Below, in pieces: positions 49,852-61,516 of a stretch of DNA of 64,000 bases. Position numbers and translations under genes: made by a program. Origin of the DNA: Dysidea avara (taxonomy: Eukaryota > Porifera > Demospongiae > Dictyoceratida > Dysideidae); assembly GCF_963678975.1 (NCBI RefSeq), contig NC_089279.1, forward strand, positions 35,917,933 through 35,981,932, read 5' to 3'. The notes under the pieces are model-generated. The model had not been told where the DNA came from. It saw only the letters and a program-made list of their open reading frames with translations, and did no database searches. Position 1 is the stretch's first letter, and every line of letters starts with the position of its first letter.

Positions 49852-50165
49852 CTGTAATCTTTGTATTCTAATGTTTTTAATCAGTTATAGATTTTATTTT
49901 ACACTTATCACACATTAAAAATCACACGTAAACAATTTAAGAGCTTTTACATGTTTCTGCCAAAAGTATCCTCTGAGATGGTTAAGACTTTATTTTGGTA
50001 GACAGCACCATCCAAACACTTCCTAACAGATGACTTGGAAATTGTGATGATCAGACTGATATGAGGTTGTCAGAACTAAAGTTGGAATGGCTGGTAGTTA
50101 CGTTAGTGGTCAACAAACACATCAACTAGTAAACCTCAACAAGCAAAGTAGCCAGAATAGTAATG
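49852..50165. other. 3' flank of MGAT5
   Basis: Contains an ATTAAA near 49,913 that could serve as a polyadenylation signal. No gene seen. Confidence 0.35.
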
Positions 50166-50384
50166 TATAGCTGGAAAGTTTGATGGGAGAAAATGTTGGT
50201 GAATTTACTGTGACGAGATTTTGGTGAAAAATTTTTTGCTAGTAGCTAATAAAAAGTTGTAAGTTGTATTGGACAATTTTGTGGATTTTAGTTTAGTCAG
50301 GTTATATATTCCCTACGGGTAGGGAATATATTATAATCTATGGTTTAGTGAAGCACCAATCACCAGTCAAACTTTCTGGCTATA
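50166..50384. mobile_element. MITE with TATAGCTGGAAAGTTTGA ends
   Basis: TATAGCTGGAAAGTTTGA at the left, TCAAACTTTCTGGCTATA at the right. A short palindrome (TTCCCTACGGGTAGGGAA) lies inside. Confidence 0.75.
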
Positions 50385-50390
50385 TAGTAA

Positions 50391-50712
50391 TGCACCTATC
50401 AATGTTAAGCCCCACTCCCCCCCTCCTGGGCTTACTAAGGGATTAGTGGAGGATTTTCGCCGATTTGATCAGAAATTTTGCCCCACTAGTGGGGCATTTG
50501 ACCGTTCGAAATTTTAGGCGTTTGCTTTAGCTTGCGAGCTATGAGAATTGATCTGTTTCCTAAAGTTTATTCCAGCGACACTACATGGAGATTTGACCAC
50601 TAGTTGTTGCCCAGTGGGTGGAGAATTTGATTTTTCAAAAAGTCAAATCCCCACCATTTCCCCCCCACTACGCCCGGGAGGGGGGAGGTGGGGGATAACA
50701 TTGATAGGTGCA
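50391..50712. mobile_element. MITE with TGCACCTATCAATGTTA ends
   Basis: TGCACCTATCAATGTTA at the left and TAACATTGATAGGTGCA at the right, followed inward by C-rich / G-rich arms. Flanked by TAA / TAA, so a TA-type target duplication is possible. Confidence 0.85.
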
Positions 50713-51481
50713 TAATTGTGACACTACACAAGAGACAACCATGCTGTAGGAAATCATACTACACTGTATAGATCACCACCACAAATTGACAACAGTGGAC
50801 TGAGAGATACCACAATGTTTACTTGCGCTAATCCATACATGTGATAATTGTTTATACTGTGAGGGATACCCTGGGTTGTGGGAGTAAATATAAACACGTG
50901 GACATCTTACCTAAAGAACTATCCAGGGGGTAGTCACCTCCATACCACCAATTGATGCACTTGCGGCCGGGATCAAAATTTAATCAAGGGATATTTGTGC
51001 AGTGAATCAAGCGATCAAGGCGTCCACAAAAGTGGCGATCAAGCACATTTGAAAGCTCAGGATTTACTAAGCTTTACGGTTGACGATCAAGAATCAAGAC
51101 CCTTGGAAAGATGAAATCACGTGATCAAGGCAATATTTTGCGGATCAAACTTCTTGATCGCGGTCGTTATCCCTTGCTATCCACCAATGATACAGCATTT
51201 TAATAACTGCACAATACAGCGATCAACTGACGAACGATCGCTACAAATAATTACATAGATCCATCAGTAGGTCCACTCTCTAGCGTACAATCATAGATGA
51301 TGTAGTATATACTTTCCATAACAGTACACTTTGTATGCCGTATCTATGATGAAACAGACATGTAACGGAAATATACTGGCTACTAGTTTATGCATATTAA
51401 AGGGCGTGGCTGTAGATTAATTTGAATCTGAGGAGTTATTGTTAGTTAGTTCATCGCAAGATCATTCTACCCAGGACACAC
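50713..51481. other. 5' flank of the NLR gene
   Basis: About 50,965-51,185 is a GATCAA/TTGATC-rich block, probably another MITE (GCGGCCGGGATCAA ... TTGATCGCGGTCGTTATCCC ends). No TATA box is obvious before 51,482. Confidence 0.4.
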
Positions 51482-54286
51482 ATGGATCGAAGTGACCATG
51501 AAGGACTAAACCAGTTTACAGTTCCTAAGAATAGTAAGAATGCTAATATCCGGATATTTTGTAGTATACTGTGTCCGCACACTACAGCTACCAGTACTCC
51601 ACTACTGAAGGACCTCCATAACCTAATAACTCCACGATATGCAGCTCATTGGAGAGTGGTAGGAACACAACTGGGTCTACCCATTGGAACACTTGACATC
51701 ATAGAACAAGACAATGTGTATAGAAGTGTCCCCTGCTGTAATGATATGTGGAGCAAATGGCTTAAGATGGACCCCTCTGCTAGTTGGGAGAAGTTGTTTA
51801 AAGTTATTGAGTCACCTGCAGTGTCCAGTGATCAAGCTCCTGATAAAGGTGACTAGCTATATTGTGTGTGTACAACATGTGTAGGTAAACAATTGTATTA
51901 ACTAGCTATTGTGTTGTCTTCACTAACTATAGTGACCTCCAAACCTAACATGGACAAGTCAACGGTCACTGATCAAGGTAGAGTGGACACATTATTGTGT
52001 GCTCCATTTTATGTGTTGTTGACAGGAATCACCATATTGTCCGATAGGGTAAGACAACTTAGTATACAAGCAAGGTTTGCTGTTGACAAAGACGCTTGGC
52101 CACCAAACCGACCAAAGGACTTTATACCAGTTTTACTAATTCACCATCAAGGTGAACACACTGTCGAACAAGCAGCTGCACTTCAGTTGGCTGAATCGGT
52201 CCAATTAGGTGGTGTTCATCCCAAGCATTACCCACAAGACAGCCATCAATCACTGAGAGAAGCACTTGATAACAGTAAGACAACTAAACAACTAGTTGAT
52301 ATCTTAGCTCCACTACAAGAGAGTGATGATGCGCATCTTATTTTAGTCGAGGGTTTGCCTGGCATTGGTAAATCTTTGTTATTACAAGAAATTGCATACC
52401 AGTGGTCAATAGGAAAGTTGTTACAAAAGTTTAAAATAGTTTTTCTCCTCCAGTTGCGTAGTCCAGCTGTGCAGCAGGTGTCACTTGTTGCTGATCTTTT
52501 TAAGTTGGTCTGTGAAGGAGACGAAAAAGCCCCACGTATTGCCATTGCATCTAGTGACTACTTCTTTGAGAATAAAGGTGAAGGTCTTGTTTTTCTTTTC
52601 GATGGCTTTGACGAATTCCCAAAACACCTACAGGAGGATAGTTTAATCGCTAGCATACTGAAACGTAAGGTGTTACCTCATTGTGGTTTGGTAGTGTCAT
52701 CTCGTCCACATGCCTCAGTGGGACTCCGAGAAGATGCAACCATCAGAGTTGATATCTTGGGCTTTGCTGAAGACGAACGAAAGCTATACATTGAACAGTC
52801 CCTGAAGGAACAGCCACATGCAGTCAAAGAGCTCACCGAATATCTTGATGGTAATCTGACTATCAACGGCCTGTGTTTCATCCCCTTCAACATGGTAATC
52901 TTGATTTACCTGCACAAAAAAAGAATTCCCCTTCCCAGAAATTCTACACAGCTCTACAATTACTTCATCTGTCTTACCATCTGTCGACATCTTGCCAAGT
53001 CTGGTCAACCTCTTGATAACACCATCACTGGTCTAGCCAAACTCCCCGAGCCCTATAATACAATAGTTCAGCAGTTATCAAAACTATCGCTCGAGGGTCT
53101 TAATAACAACAAGCTAATCTTTACCTTAGAAGAGATGAGAGCAGCTTGTCCAGGCATCGAAGCTATCGAAGGAGGTCTAAACGGCTTCGGACTGCTGCAG
53201 GCTGTTGAGCACTTCGGGCTGGCTGGGAAAACAATGACATTTAACTTTGTTCATTTTTCCATTCAGGAGTTCTTGTCCGCTTACCATATCACTCAGCTTC
53301 CACCAGACGAAGAGCTGCGAGTGCTCGAAGCGAAGTTCTGGAGCGATATTCATTCCAACATGTTTACAATGTACACCTCGCTTACCAAGGGACAGCGATC
53401 TGCTTTTAAACAATTTCTCTCTGGAGGAGACGACATGATCGCAACAATCGCTGAAGCATACTTGAAGGATCAACTGAAGTGTCTTCGACTATTTCGCTGC
53501 TTCTATGAGGCCAACGACGAAGCCTTTTACACTTCTATACAACAAGGAAAAACTTTCGATGATAAAGTAATCAATCTTGGGATGACTAGCCTAACCGTTT
53601 ATGATGTTGAGTGTGTTACACTCTTCCTTACCTGCTCACCCCACAAGGAGTGGAAGGAGCTTAACTTGTATTCCTGCCATATCCAGGATCATGGCTGTCG
53701 TGTCCTTCACCGTGATGTGATGTCATCTGACGTCAATATTAAAGAACTCAACTTGGGGTATAATGGCTTCACCAGATCTTCCTCTTCCTCCATTAATGAC
53801 CTCACCATACACTGTAGAGTGGAAGTGTTGAATATTAGTGGTAACGACACCATCGGAGAGGACCCTGCTCTCTACAACATGTTGACCCATCCCTCCTCTA
53901 GGCTAGTAACACTGTACATGATAGATACCAGCTTATCATCACCATCAGCCATTACCCTATTCACTGCACTATCAAAGGGGAACAAACTGAAGGGGCTCTA
54001 CATTATCAACAATCTCATCACTGATGAAGCTTGTGATGTCATTGCCACTACAATGAAGAACAATACATCACTAGTCCAGCTGTGGATGGGGTACAACAAG
54101 ATCAGTGGAGAAGCTGCTCAACGTCTACTACAAGCCCTCAACAATAACAACACATTAAAAAGGCTATGGCTACTCTCTTATGGTTACACTGAAGATGTTA
54201 AGAAGAGGATTAGATCACTAGAAGAAGTAATTAACAAGAACAGAGAAAGTAGAGGATGTCAAACAAAACTGATCATTGACTGTTAG
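51482..54286 (+). CDS. NLR-type receptor: DEATH, NACHT, LRR
   Basis: Two exons, 51482-51848 and 51933-54286, joined in phase across an 84-bp GT-AG intron, 906 residues. Residues about 40-112 form a death-fold domain (LLKDLHNLITPRYAAHWRVV, LGLPIGTLDIIEQ, WSKWLKM). NACHT ATPase: P-loop GLPGIGKS at about 263-270, Walker B LVFLFDGFDE at about 341-350, sensor VVSSRP at about 376-381, then the FVHFSIQEFLSAYHI helix typical of the post-NACHT region. About 695-890 holds ribonuclease-inhibitor-type leucine-rich repeats (WKELNLYSC, IKELNLGYNGF, LVQLWMGYNKISGEAAQRLL). Cytosolic immune receptors with this order sense microbial or stress signals and oligomerise. Sponges carry large families of them (Amphimedon AqNLR). 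All key nucleotide-binding residues are present. Splitting the death domain on its own short exon gives a modular junction. Ligand and partner are unknown. Confidence 0.93.
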
Positions 54287-54479
54287 TAGCTACTTTTCTT
54301 TAGTTTTCACTTTGTACTATTTTATGACTGTAATGGCCGCAAGTGTCATTTTGTTCTGATTTTGATAAAAATTTTATTAATTAATTAAAATTATGTTAAT
54401 TGGTAACGTTGAGGGGTCCATCATGAAATGTTAAGATTTGACATTATTTGAGTATCGGACAAGAATTGGGACTTGTGGA
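54287..54479. other. 3' flank of the NLR gene
   Basis: AT-rich, no canonical AATAAA. Nothing else seen. Confidence 0.35.
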
Positions 54480-54800
54480 AGAGATTAGTACGGAAATGAA
54501 ATCTATTGGAATATTTACAGATTTATAGAATTAAATGTTATTTCGAGAAATCCATTGTAATACTGAAAAACTATTTCTAGAAAGGCATGATCGGAATATT
54601 TTGGATTTACAATATTTATAGAATTAAAAATTATTTCTACAAATCTACCGGAATATCTACAGGTTTACAATATTTAAATGCTATTTCTAGAAATCGGAAT
54701 GTTTACAATAATGAAAGAAATCATTGGAATTGCAAAACTAAATCTGTTGGAGATTTACAATTTAGAATTCCTAGAAACATACAAAATTATTTCTAATGAT
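54480..54800. repeat. Degenerate tandem repeat, about 55-70 bp unit
   Basis: About five copies of a block containing ATTTCTAGAAAT, GGAATATTTACAG and TTTACAATATTTA in order, with many substitutions and indels. The two overlapping 70-codon frames are incidental. Confidence 0.7.
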
Positions 54801-55779
54801 AAATTTGAAGTTAACATTAATTTAGTTGTGCTGGAGCCATTGCCGGTTCAATGTAAAGCTAAAAATACTGTCAACACTTCAGTGATAACTGCTCAGAGAT
54901 GAAATAAAGCAGTTTGGATTGGCTTAACTAGTCTATGGCCACCTACAACTCTGTGGACAATTTGGCTGGTATATAGGACTTTTACAAAATCTATACAAAA
55001 AGCTAGTAGCTATAATTGCCAATAGTTAAGCCTCCATTTAAGCTTTATCTCCATCTCTGTTAGTTTAGCTACTAGCTATACAGTTCACTCACTTGTTTTC
55101 CTTGCTCCACTTCACAATAAACAACAACAAGTCACAACATAGCCTAGCTACTAGACTACACTAGAAGCTACTACTCAACTACTATCACAACACTAGTAGC
55201 TAATGCTATACTCCAACTACAGCTAACAGTCAGGTAGCCTGATGACAATTCTTCACTAATGTAGCAGCCAACAAGTCTAGCTCAGAGCTTGAAACAATGT
55301 TAAACTTTCTCTGTCAGCAAATACATAGCTAAGTCAGCCGGAGCAAAAAAAAGCCAATTGCTGTAACTTTTCTTTTAAATTTCCTTAAGCTCTCTCCTCA
55401 GCTTTCTCTGCTGGCAAATTTTAAAGCCACTAGCTAGCTATCTAGAAGCCAACAAAACTAGCTGGAGCAAAAAAAGCCAACTGCTGTAACTTTTCTTTAT
55501 AAAAGCTGCCTTATTATCAGTGGGAGTAGTAAATAGAATAGCATTAGAATTCTCCTAGTCTAGAAAAAGGCTCACTGGAAAGTAGCTAAAAGCCAAATTT
55601 CAAGTCATTCTAAACTTCAAAACTTGCAAATAGCTTAGAAAGGTGAAAAGCAGAACTAATTGGGAGCTAGCATTTTCATTTTTTTATTACAGAATCGCTC
55701 CTACGAATTTTAGCAACTAGACTCTGAGCCAGACTCTTTTTCCAGCTACACCTAGCTAGTACTAACTCACTACACTTTA
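54801..55779. other. AGCTA-rich intergenic region
   Basis: Many short CTAGCTA / TAGCTAG words and two near copies of GGAGCAAAAAAAGCCAA followed by TGCTGTAACTTTTCTTT (about 55,341 and 55,463), so a local duplication of about 120 bp is present. No gene. Confidence 0.45.
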
Positions 55780-56745
55780 ATAATACCTAATTACCTACAC
55801 TCAGTACTGCTCTACGTACACTAACTATTCTAGAGCTACAACTTTTACAAAATTTCCTAGCAACTGACAAAGCAGCTGCCAGTTGACGGCGGTAATATTT
55901 ACCGCTTTAAATTACCGCTACAGTGCATTTAATAGAACATTACATAGTTAAACAGCTACTTTCGCTACGTGAAATATTTTTTTTTGCTTCTTCATGCTCA
56001 GGGGAATTAGCGACCACAATGTAAACACTCTAATAAAACATTCAATGTTGCCTCAGGCGGAATACAAACACTTCCCTGAGGGCGTAGCCTGTCCATTCAG
56101 TAACCAGTTTGGGTATCTGAAGTATCTCATGAGATATCTTACCAGGTATATTGTGGTTAGAGCTGTTACGTGACGGTGTAGTAGCTACTTTATTTACCTG
56201 CAATTCTCTAAAACACTCTAATAGAACGTTCATCACTATTTCGGGTGTGGTACCAAGGAAGAAAATTGCAACAATTATACCTGTGTGCATGTGCAAGTTC
56301 ATCATTCACAAAACTGCTGATATAAAAAGTCAGCTGTATTATTTACACCAGCAGATAGGTCAACATTGTATACCACCGTAAATTTACTGACTGTTCTATT
56401 AGAGTGTTTTGTGATATTCAACTAAAGTAGCTAATTCATGCCACATACCACCCCAAAACACATCACATGCACTCATAAAAGGTGGAGTTAACATGTTCTG
56501 TTGGTACAAATTATTTGACAATCTTCAGAATTGCTTGTAAGCAGTAACCATGAAAACATGCAACACATTGGGTGACTGTTTTATTAGAGTATTTTAGGTG
56601 GTAGTAGTGTTCACACTACACTGTGATACTTGATGGTGAACATCACCCAGACTGTACACATGTCCTTGGGACACCTTCATAGGATCTTACATGATTCTCT
56701 TGACAGCCACACACACTTGAGACTACATACATTGGGCATTTGCTC
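55780..56745 (-). repeat. Paralogous segment 1, carrying a dead CEP76 last exon
   Basis: Homologous to 59,640-60,700: CTGCTCTACGTACACTAACT, ACAAAATTTCCTAGCAACTG and the exon at its right end. The segment lacks the transposon that interrupts the second copy. Confidence 0.8.
56605..56740 (-). pseudogene. Decayed duplicate of the last CEP76 exon
   Basis: Minus strand 56,740-56,605 aligns with the functional-looking exon at 60,693-60,555 (AATCATGTAAGA, GTACAGTCTGGGTGATGTT, ATCAAGTATCACAGTGTAGT). It has an internal deletion of roughly 20-25 bases and many substitutions that break the frame. Confidence 0.75.
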
Positions 56746-57926
56746 CTCCCAGTTACTAGATAAAGTTCAAGGGATACAACAGTGGAGTCGGTGAGATTTC
56801 AAATTACTAGGACAGTGTTCAATATACTACATTGTGTAAAAGTGAGCCCCACCCACATCATGGTAGTCAGTATATTTGAGTATTGTCTTTGTCCAACCTG
56901 TTGACAACCACCTTCTTTGACATTTTCTCCATTTTTCTGTTTGGTCACTCTATGCATATGCTAATTTCAGAATAGTAGTGACATTACTAGTTGTGTGGTA
57001 GGTGGAGAGATCATTAATTTGAACATCCTAAAAAATATTTTAATTAATGTATGGTGTTATCATTAAAATGGCTGCCCAATTCAGTTTCAAGGTAACTACG
57101 TAACTTTCAAGTCTTGTCTCCACTTATAGAGTAATCCACAACATGCACATTGTCACTTCTCTGTGTCTCTTAAAACTATTATTATACCTAAAACAATGAA
57201 GTGACATCCATACTAGTCCCTATTAGACTGTTCAGTGTTCTGATGACATCACTGTCGACTTCTCTAGCAACCTACAAGGACCACACTGATACAGTGGAAC
57301 CCATCTTAGTGAGTGACCACCTGTTTAGTAAGGCCATATCTGTAAAATTGTTAGTACAAATTCATATGAATAGTGTTCTACTAACCCATTAGACTAGAAA
57401 TACTGTAACCAAGATAAATAGAAATAGTCAGAAATATTTACTAGTTGAGATACTCATGGCTGTTCTGTCACAGTATAGTGTTGTATGACTGTTCCAATAG
57501 AATCCCTGACCGACTGCTCTATTAGAGTATCTTGAAGTAGTTTCCCATGGTCACCTTAATGCTTGCTCAATTAATGAAGCCACAAGTGTCCATCATTGTT
57601 GATGGCAACCATTACCCGGCAACTGACACACATGGATTTCTCTAGTGTAGTGTCCACCACCAGACAGTTGCTATATATTAGCAACTTGTAACAAATAATA
57701 GCAAGAGGTCATAATATAATTATTATGAACTCTTGATAATAGTGATAGCCATTTATATTATAATTTGATGTTAAAAGAACTACAGCAAAAAACAGTGTTA
57801 TTTGCCATACAGAATTGTCTATGTGATATAGATGTGACTATATGCTATATACATGACCTACATGGGTGAAACACTGACTTACCAGAAGAAAGCTCTCAAA
57901 AGCACACACCTAACTCACTATACTTA
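56746..57926. other. Spacer between the paralogous segments
   Basis: No gene. An ACAGTGGAACC start near 57,291 suggests a fragment of a pogo/Tigger-type MITE. Several CTCTATTAGAGTATCTTGA-like motifs occur, the same motif type as in the 22-bp minisatellite. Confidence 0.4.
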
Positions 57927-59634
57927 CCGTAGATTCCCTAAAAATTCGGCAGAAATAAATTAATTCCGTTCGTGTCTGGCCGAACAATTAGGAAAAAATG
58001 TACCAACCCAGTGCTATTGTCGAACTTTTAGGGATCTATCCCTAATACAGTCTGCACACTTCATGGTAGCGATTCCAGAATTCCGTAAAGTTTGCATAAA
58101 ATATTCTCCGTGAATCTTCCATTGGAGAGTTGGCACAATCATTTCGCTGCCATACGAGCAATTGATCAAACAATTGGATCGTTTCTAGGGTTTCTGGGGG
58201 CAAGGAATACGATGGTGCAGTTAGTTTCCCGCTACAAATATGTTTGTGTGGAGTTTTATGCTAATTATAAGATTATTTTGCAATATAGCCACCACAATGT
58301 TATGTTCTTTTTGCAAGAAACGACCCAGCACATGTTAGTTACACCAAGGTGAGCATTTTTGTCCATGTAGTTTTCAATATTACCATGCTAAAAGTCAGCA
58401 AATTTGCACCACAAATGGCTCATCTCTTTGATGCACCATTTTGGTAGCTGTCAAGGAGCTGTACATTAAGAGACAAAACAATCATATAAACAGCTATAAA
58501 TCAACAGTACAACTCCTTGCTTTGCATGCACATTGTATTTTTGAGTGGAGGTGACTGGTACAGAGTGGTTGCACTTCACCACGTGTGTGTTGTTTTGCCA
58601 TCCGCAAGATGCTAAATGCATGCAACTATTTAGTGTCTTTCTATGGAGGTGACCTTTATTCAGAGGGTCTTACAAGTAAGGTTACACTGTGGTCCATGTA
58701 ATAAGGTATTTATAACAGATTCAAAATGTTATTGCAAAGCTCGGTTATAAGCATTTGTTCAATTGTGCCATTTTTGGGCCTTTTTGCAATGGAAAAATAT
58801 GGAGAAAATTTTGCCTATTTTAAAGGACAAAATTGCTTATAACTCTACCATCCTATAATGGATTTTTAAAATCTAAGTGTTTATGAGATCCTCAGGGAGT
58901 ACTACTCGAGGCTATGCTAAATAAAAATTATTTCCATTAATTTTAAAATTCTCCCGGAATTGCTATTAATGGCTATGTTATTTGCGATCCGTTTACTGCT
59001 TACTTTATGAATTTCTTTCTACAGGAACCAACAGGAACGCCTTGAGGCTGAGCTGACGATACCACAACACTCACTTGGCCGCAGCGCTATATACTATGAT
59101 TGCCTACATTATCCAGGAGGGATGGTCAATGTCAATACTACATCGCTTTTGAATGCAATCACCCAAACGTAATATTAAGGATTTCAACAAGTAATAAAAA
59201 ATAGAAACCACAATCAATAATATTATTAAACTATCTCGTGATAAATCTCGCTATCAGATGCTGCATAAAGTGTTCCATGGCTTAACAAAGCGTTATCTGT
59301 GGGGGTATCATGTTAAAAGGAGATGTGGGGCCAGGAGAGCTGTGAACAGAAACGAAGATCGTTTTGCGGTAGCCGTGATGTCTCACGATGATATCGTTGA
59401 GTACGTTCCCTGAACAATCTCACACTTGGTACTTCATCCAGCATCGAGGTAGCATATCGTGTGAGGTCACAGGGAATCCTCAGTACTCAAGAGACCTTCG
59501 TCAACTAGTACTCCAAGTGCCAAAAAATTAGCGCGCTTATAATTAGAAACTATTCTGCGCTTGCCAAAATTTAGAGCACATTGCGTTCGGAGTGCCGAAT
59601 ATTTAGAGATGCCGAAATTTTAGGGAATCTACGG
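57927..59634. mobile_element. 1.7-kb DNA transposon, TA target duplication, empty site known
   Basis: Ends CCGTAGATTCCCTAAAAATT on the left and CCGTAGATTCCCTAAAATTT read inward from the right, flanked by TA on both sides. The paralogous segment at 55.78 kb has the same flanks (AACTCACTACACTT, AATACCTAATTACC) joined without the element. The interior holds an 86-codon frame at 58,092, an exon-like piece at 59,024-59,175 and a HIRAN-like remnant at 59,250. No transposase is recognised, so it is probably non-autonomous. Confidence 0.85.
59250..59531 (+). pseudogene. HIRAN-like domain remnant inside the transposon
   Basis: The piece encodes LWGYHVKRRC, then NRNEDRFAVAVMSHDDIVEY, then after a frame change HRGSISCEVTGNPQYSRDLR. 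This fits a HIRAN-like pattern (an N..D..AVAV strand, a VGH-IPR-like position, G..I.C.VTG...YS.DL) that I recall in many sponge and cnidarian uncharacterized proteins. A stop and a frameshift sit between the halves. Confidence 0.55.
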
Positions 59635-59639
59635 TAATA

Positions 59640-60700
59640 CCTAACTACCTACACTCAGCACTGCTCTACGTACACTAACTATTCTAGAGCTGCAACTTTT
59701 ACAAAATTTCCTAGCAACTGACAAACCAGCTGCCAGTTGATGGCAATAACATTTACCACTTTAAATTACCACTAAATAGAATATTAATAGTTACTGTTTG
59801 TTACCTGATAGAACATTTTATTTCTTCATGCTCAGAGGTATGGTAACCATGATGTAAAAACTCTAATAAATGTTTAGTATAGTTTTAGTTAGGGACAATA
59901 ACACTACATCATGCTAGATACACTGAGAGGTGTAACCACTGACTAACCAGTTGTAGTAATATCTCATATCATATTAAGTACAGTGGAACCTCAGTTATAT
60001 GAACCACTGAAAAAATCCATATCTCTGAAACTGTGTATATAAATAGCCCATAATGAACACTGGTATATTATTCAACTACCCTAATAGAACAGTCACTACT
60101 CCAATAGACCAGTAATTTGCTTAGTTCCGTTAACTGAGAATCCGGATAACTGAGGTTTCACTGTAGTAACATTATGTTGTGATGGAATTCCTAAATACCC
60201 TAATAGAACATTCACTATCAACTTGATCATAGTAGCCACAGGAAGTTACAACTAGTTGTAGTTACACATGAAGATTTCTCAGACTATCATCCACAACTAT
60301 TGATAAAACATAACACCTATTAGAATTTTACTACAAGATGTGATTGACTGACTGTACATTAAAATGTATAGTACTGTATGATTACTGACTTCTAGAGTAT
60401 TTCAAGTACACACTGTAATTTAGTGACCTAAAGGTAAATAATTTGATGTTGAACACTCGTACTAGAGGTAATATAGAAACACAGTTCTATCTCAAATGTT
60501 ACAAATTTAACATGTTTATGACATTGTTATTTTAGAGTATTTTAGTGTAGTAGCTCACACTACACTGCAATACTTGACAGCAAACATAACCCAAACTGCA
60601 CACACATCCTCAGGGTATGGATACACCTTAACCCTCACAGCATGTCTTACATGATCCCCTCGACAACCAATAATGTCTGCACACACTGGAGACCTACAGT
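59640..60700 (-). repeat. Paralogous segment 2, containing the real last CEP76 exon
   Basis: Partner of 55,780-56,745. Adding the short left part before the transposon (57,890-57,926), the two segments are alignable over about 1 kb. Confidence 0.8.
59979..60165. mobile_element. Pogo/Tigger-like MITE
   Basis: TACAGTGGAACCTCAGTTAT at the left and TACAGTGAAACCTCAGTTAT read inward from the right, one mismatch. CAGTGGAACCTC ends are typical of this group; the TA at the ends would be the target site. Confidence 0.75.
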
Positions 60701-61071
60701 AACACATCAACTTGACCCATATGATAACTAAACATGTTAGGACACACACACTCACTTCAGACAAGTAGCAAACATCTTGTGGACATTTCTGTGTATGAAC
60801 TGGATGGGGAAGCCTTTGAAGGTGTGTCCATGAGGCACCGCCCACCGTATAGCCTGTTGAAACTCTTCATTACCAGCTGATGTCATACCAACACATCGGT
60901 CAAGCTCATAAGCAGCAAGAGCAGACATCAACAAGTAACACATCTCACCATCCCAATGTGTGGACAGGCCACTGTCCTGTTACCATAACAACATCAATCA
61001 ACATAGATTGAATCTCACAGTTATGTAATCATATACATGTACACAAATTATGAGCAATGTATTTTTAAAGG

Positions 61072-61252
61072 ATGTGTATGTATGTATGTATGTATGTATG
61101 TATGTATGTATGTATGTATGTATGTATGTATGTATGTATGTATGTATGTATGTATGTATGTATGTATGTATGTATGTATGTATGTATGTATGTATGTATG
61201 TATGTATGTATGTATGTATGTATGTATGTATGTATGTATGTATGTATGTATG

Positions 61253-61282
<30 letters not shown>
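61072..61282. repeat. (TGTA)n microsatellite, about 52 units
   Basis: Uninterrupted tetranucleotide array in the intron between the 61.74-kb and 60.98-kb CEP76 exons. MYVC/YIHT frames are artefacts. Confidence 0.97.
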
Positions 61283-61283
<1 letters not shown>

Positions 61284-61294
61284 TACCAACAACA

Positions 61295-61516
61295 TACCGT
61301 ATAACTGGAAAGTTTTGAGGGACAAAAATTTTGTGAATTTTGCAAGTAATCATGGCATCATGAAAATATAATCATGAGATGTTTGAGGTTTATACATATA
61401 GCTATTACCTTACCAAAATCTGTTTTCTAGTCTTTTGTGAAATAAAAAATGTGAAAATCAGATTTTACACAGTTTCGCTAAAGTTTCATCCCTCAAAAAT
61501 TTCCCACTATACGGTA
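61295..61516. mobile_element. MITE with TACCGTATA ends
   Basis: TACCGTATA + AAAGTTTTGAGGGACAAA at the left, TTTCATCCCTCAAAAATTT + TATACGGTA at the right. It lies just beyond the (TGTA)n array. Confidence 0.8.

Noticed and set aside
60998-61371. Open frames repeating YVCM or YIHT
   Set aside because: Translation of the (TGTA)n array.
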